Below, in pieces: positions 23,700-25,428 of a stretch of DNA of 25,428 nt. The position numbers and the translations under genes were made by a program. Each line of letters begins with the position of its first letter. Position 1 is the first letter of the stretch. Origin of the DNA: an uncultured Lachnospiraceae bacterium (GTDB lineage Bacteria; Bacillota; Clostridia; Lachnospirales; Lachnospiraceae). The stretch lies in the NCBI GenBank assembly GCA_934339135.1, contig CAKRHP010000026.1, positions 1 to 25,428 of the forward strand, written 5' to 3'. The notes under the pieces are model-generated. The model made no database searches and had not been told where the DNA came from. It saw only the letters and a program-made list of their open reading frames with translations.

Positions 23700-23762
23700 A
23701 AGTAAAACCTCAATTTCTGTAAAATTCATCTATCAGCGTTATCCTATCATTTTATGGAGTGC

Positions 23763-23791
23763 TTGTCAAAAATATGCAGAAAATATATACT
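23763..23791 (+). promoter_or_regulatory. Sigma-A type promoter for the flavin-reductase-like gene
   Basis: TTGTCA (23763-23768) and TATACT (23786-23791) are spaced by 17 bases. An overlapping TATAAT at 23791-23796 has a 22-base spacing and is less likely to be the -10. The leader to the start codon is about 80 bases and shows no strong structure. Confidence 0.7.
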
Positions 23792-23877
23792 ATAATTAAA
23801 GTGGGGATCAGAGAGAAGAAATTCGCAGATCATCACAAAAATATAGACGGGAAATGCCCGCAGAATGGAGGAATATT

Positions 23878-24384
23878 ATGCATAGTTTTCAGTCATTTAC
23901 AGCCGATATGATGGAGTGCAGTCCATTTGATAAGATTGGAAAGGAATGGATGCTGGTTACAGCAGGCAATGAAGAAAAGGTCAATACCATGACAGCTTCC
24001 TGGGGAGGAATGGGGGTTATGTGGGGAAAGAATGCCGCATTTATCGTTATTCGCCAAAGTCGCTATACCAAGGAGTTTATTGACAGAGAAGGAACCTTTT
24101 CGTTGTCATTTCTGGGAGAGAAGCATCGCAATATGCTCAAATATCTGGGAACCGTGTCCGGACGTACAGAGGATAAGATTAAGGAAGCAGGTGTAGAGAT
24201 CAATTATCAGAATGGTGTGCCATATGTGGATCAGGCGAATCTGGTACTGATCTGCAAAGCTATGTCTGCAACGGAGTTGAAGCCGGAAGAGTTTCTTGAT
24301 CAGGACATTGATGAAAAATGGTATGGGGACAAGGATTATCATACCTTATACATTGCAGAGATCACAGATTTTCTGGCACGGTAA
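23878..24384 (+). CDS. Flavin reductase-like (FMN-binding split-barrel) protein
   Basis: A 168-residue cytoplasmic protein of the FMN-binding split-barrel group, related to flavin reductases and flavoredoxins. Visible family features are the early KEWMLVTAGNEEKVNTMTASWGGMGVMW stretch, where NTMTASWGG corresponds to the flavin-phosphate-binding region, IVIRQSRYTKEFIDREGTFSLSFL, and the conserved YHTLYIAEI strand at the C-terminus. Reaction and electron donor cannot be read from sequence. GGAGG at 23867-23871 sets ATG 23878 with 6-base spacing. It has its own promoter and appears monocistronic. The following 240-base gap holds a 7-base stem (24449-24455 with 24465-24471) without a good U-tract, and then the promoter of the next gene. 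Confidence 0.82.
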   Translation: MHSFQSFTADMMECSPFDKIGKEWMLVTAGNEEKVNTMTASWGGMGVMWGKNAAFIVIRQSRYTKEFIDREGTFSLSFLGEKHRNMLKYLGTVSGRTEDKIKEAGVEINYQNGVPYVDQANLVLICKAMSATELKPEEFLDQDIDEKWYGDKDYHTLYIAEITDFLAR

Positions 24385-24556
24385 TTGCGTTTTCTCTGTG
24401 AGGAAAATGTGGCAGAGAATTGGTATTTTTGTGTCAAAAAGCAGACGGATAGATTAGTAGAATAAATCTATTTCAAATAGAAAAAAAGATGCTGCATAAA
24501 ACATGACAGAATATCGAATTTTCCGCTATTTTCCATGGATTTTATCTATGCAGTGA

Positions 24557-24585
24557 TTGACATGAAAATATGAGTGTGCTATTAT
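24557..24585 (+). promoter_or_regulatory. Near-consensus promoter for the secreted protein gene
   Basis: A perfect TTGACA -35 (24557-24562) lies 17 bases from TATTAT (24580-24585). The transcript would start near 24592 and reach AAGGAGG at 24611-24617, which is 7 bases from the ATG. This is the best promoter and ribosome-binding-site combination in the window. Confidence 0.85.
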
Positions 24586-24624
24586 GAATTTGCAAATTTA
24601 CATACTTATTAAGGAGGCAATATT

Positions 24625-25224
24625 ATGAGATTATCAAATGTAGCAAAAAGAGTATTTTCCGTTGCATTAGCAGCAACTGTTGCAGCTTCTTCTATTGTTG
24701 CTGTACCACAGGTTTCCAAGAAGGCTGACGCTGCATCCAGCGCAACTGCATATCTTTGCTTCGCAAGCAAGAGCTATAATGGTGTACTTTCTAACCACGA
24801 CGACTCAAACCGCAGCAAGGGTGTTATGAATGGAAACAAGAAGGCATCCATCAAAGGTGTTAAGGTTTCAAACGCAACCATCAAGAAGGGCAAATTTACT
24901 GTAACAGTAACTGCTTCCGGCGCAAAGCTGAAATCTTTCGCAAAAGATGGTGGTTGGAACAGCATTTATGTTGACACAAACCTTCCGGGCAAAAATAAGA
25001 AGAAACTCAAAGTAACATCTGCAACATTAAAGATCGATGGTTCTACTGTAAAGACGATCAAGAACCCTACCCTTACCCCGGATCCAGGTGTTAAGTCCGG
25101 TAATACACAGGTAATGGTTGTTAATACATGGAATAAGTATTCTGAGAAGAAGTACAAAGCAGCAAGCTGCAAGAAGATGCCTAAGAAGAGTATCTCTGTT
25201 ACAATTTCCGGTACATTAAAATAA
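24625..25224 (+). CDS. Small secreted protein of unknown function, probably highly expressed
   Basis: A 199-residue exported protein that I do not recognise. The N-terminus is a clear signal peptide: MRLSNVAKR, a hydrophobic Ala/Val core to about residue 27, and a probable cleavage site after ADA at 34-36. The mature part is about 163 residues, rich in Lys, Ser, Thr, Asn and Val, with alternating short strands (KKGKFTVTVTASG, KSISVTISGTLK) that suggest a beta-sandwich; it has two Cys (LCFA near the start and SCKK near the end) that could form a disulfide. No lipobox, LPXTG sorting motif or S-layer repeat was seen, so it is probably free or loosely wall-bound. Strong promoter, strong ribosome binding site and terminator frame it as a monocistronic gene. 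Confidence 0.8.
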   Translation: MRLSNVAKRVFSVALAATVAASSIVAVPQVSKKADAASSATAYLCFASKSYNGVLSNHDDSNRSKGVMNGNKKASIKGVKVSNATIKKGKFTVTVTASGAKLKSFAKDGGWNSIYVDTNLPGKNKKKLKVTSATLKIDGSTVKTIKNPTLTPDPGVKSGNTQVMVVNTWNKYSEKKYKAASCKKMPKKSISVTISGTLK

Positions 25225-25278
25225 TACATTTTAGTTCGGATCTAAAGTAGATATTTTTGATTGCACTTCTACATTTTG

Positions 25279-25323
25279 AAGAGCCATATAACAGTGGAGT
25301 TCATTGTTATATGGCTCTTTTTG
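25279..25323 (+). terminator. Strong intrinsic terminator after the secreted protein gene
   Basis: AAGAGCCATATAACA (25279-25293) pairs perfectly with TGTTATATGGCTCTT (25305-25319) around an 11-base loop, and the stem runs into a T-tract ending at 25322. The remaining 106 bases to the window end show no gene. Confidence 0.92.
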
Positions 25324-25428
25324 AATGATAAATGCGGAAAGAAGTCATCCGTTTTTGTTTCCAAATATTGGTTTCTGAAATGTGAATAATAGCATGCAAA
25401 AAATGCAACACTTTCTAACAAAATGTTG

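Noticed and set aside
25359..25428. Short inverted matches CAACA/TGTTG near the right edge
   Set aside because: Five-base arms at long spacing in A/T-rich sequence occur by chance, and the window ends before any context could help.

Overview
The window reads as chromosomal DNA from a low-to-mid GC, endospore-lineage Bacillota, most like a gut Lachnospiraceae member. Support for this is Spo0A with a complete receiver and DNA-binding domain, AGGAGG-type ribosome binding sites ahead of nearly every gene, a SpoIID/LytB protein, and general protein style. The genus cannot be fixed from the sequence alone. Almost all genes lie on the + strand; the exceptions are a tRNA and a two-gene operon.

Positions 1-13.9 kb form a phosphate-acquisition and phosphate-sensing region. 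It opens with the 3' end of phoU and a small membrane protein. A Ugp-like ABC import cassette follows: two permeases, a binding lipoprotein, a CehA/McbA-type PHP metallohydrolase, a HAD phosphatase and an MsmX/UgpC-type ATPase. Next comes an orphan PstS-like lipoprotein whose segments are in permuted order relative to E. coli PstS. A 638-base gap then holds a 471-base imperfect palindrome with 22-base perfect ends. After it lie a Na+/phosphate cotransporter with a PhoU-like tail, a PhoB/PhoP-type response regulator with its PhoR-type kinase, and an iron-sulfur protein closed by a strong terminator. My inference is that the cassette imports a phosphorylated organic compound and strips its phosphate inside the cell under Pho control.

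Positions 13.9-18.5 kb carry spo0A, then glycogen synthase (glgA), an RsuA-type pseudouridine synthase and an alpha/beta hydrolase, ending at a hairpin shared with a convergent tRNA-Thr(CGU).

Positions 18.6-22.0 kb carry a pyruvate-kinase-like protein without the C-terminal domain, a probable zinc-dependent phospholipase C family protein and a SpoIID/LytB-domain protein. On the - strand (22.0-23.7 kb) are a YihY/BrkB-family membrane protein and a second, smaller PHP phosphoesterase. The right end holds a flavin-reductase-like protein with its own promoter, then a small secreted protein of unknown function with a near-consensus promoter, a strong ribosome binding site and a strong terminator. 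No rRNA, CRISPR array, transposase gene or prophage gene was seen.
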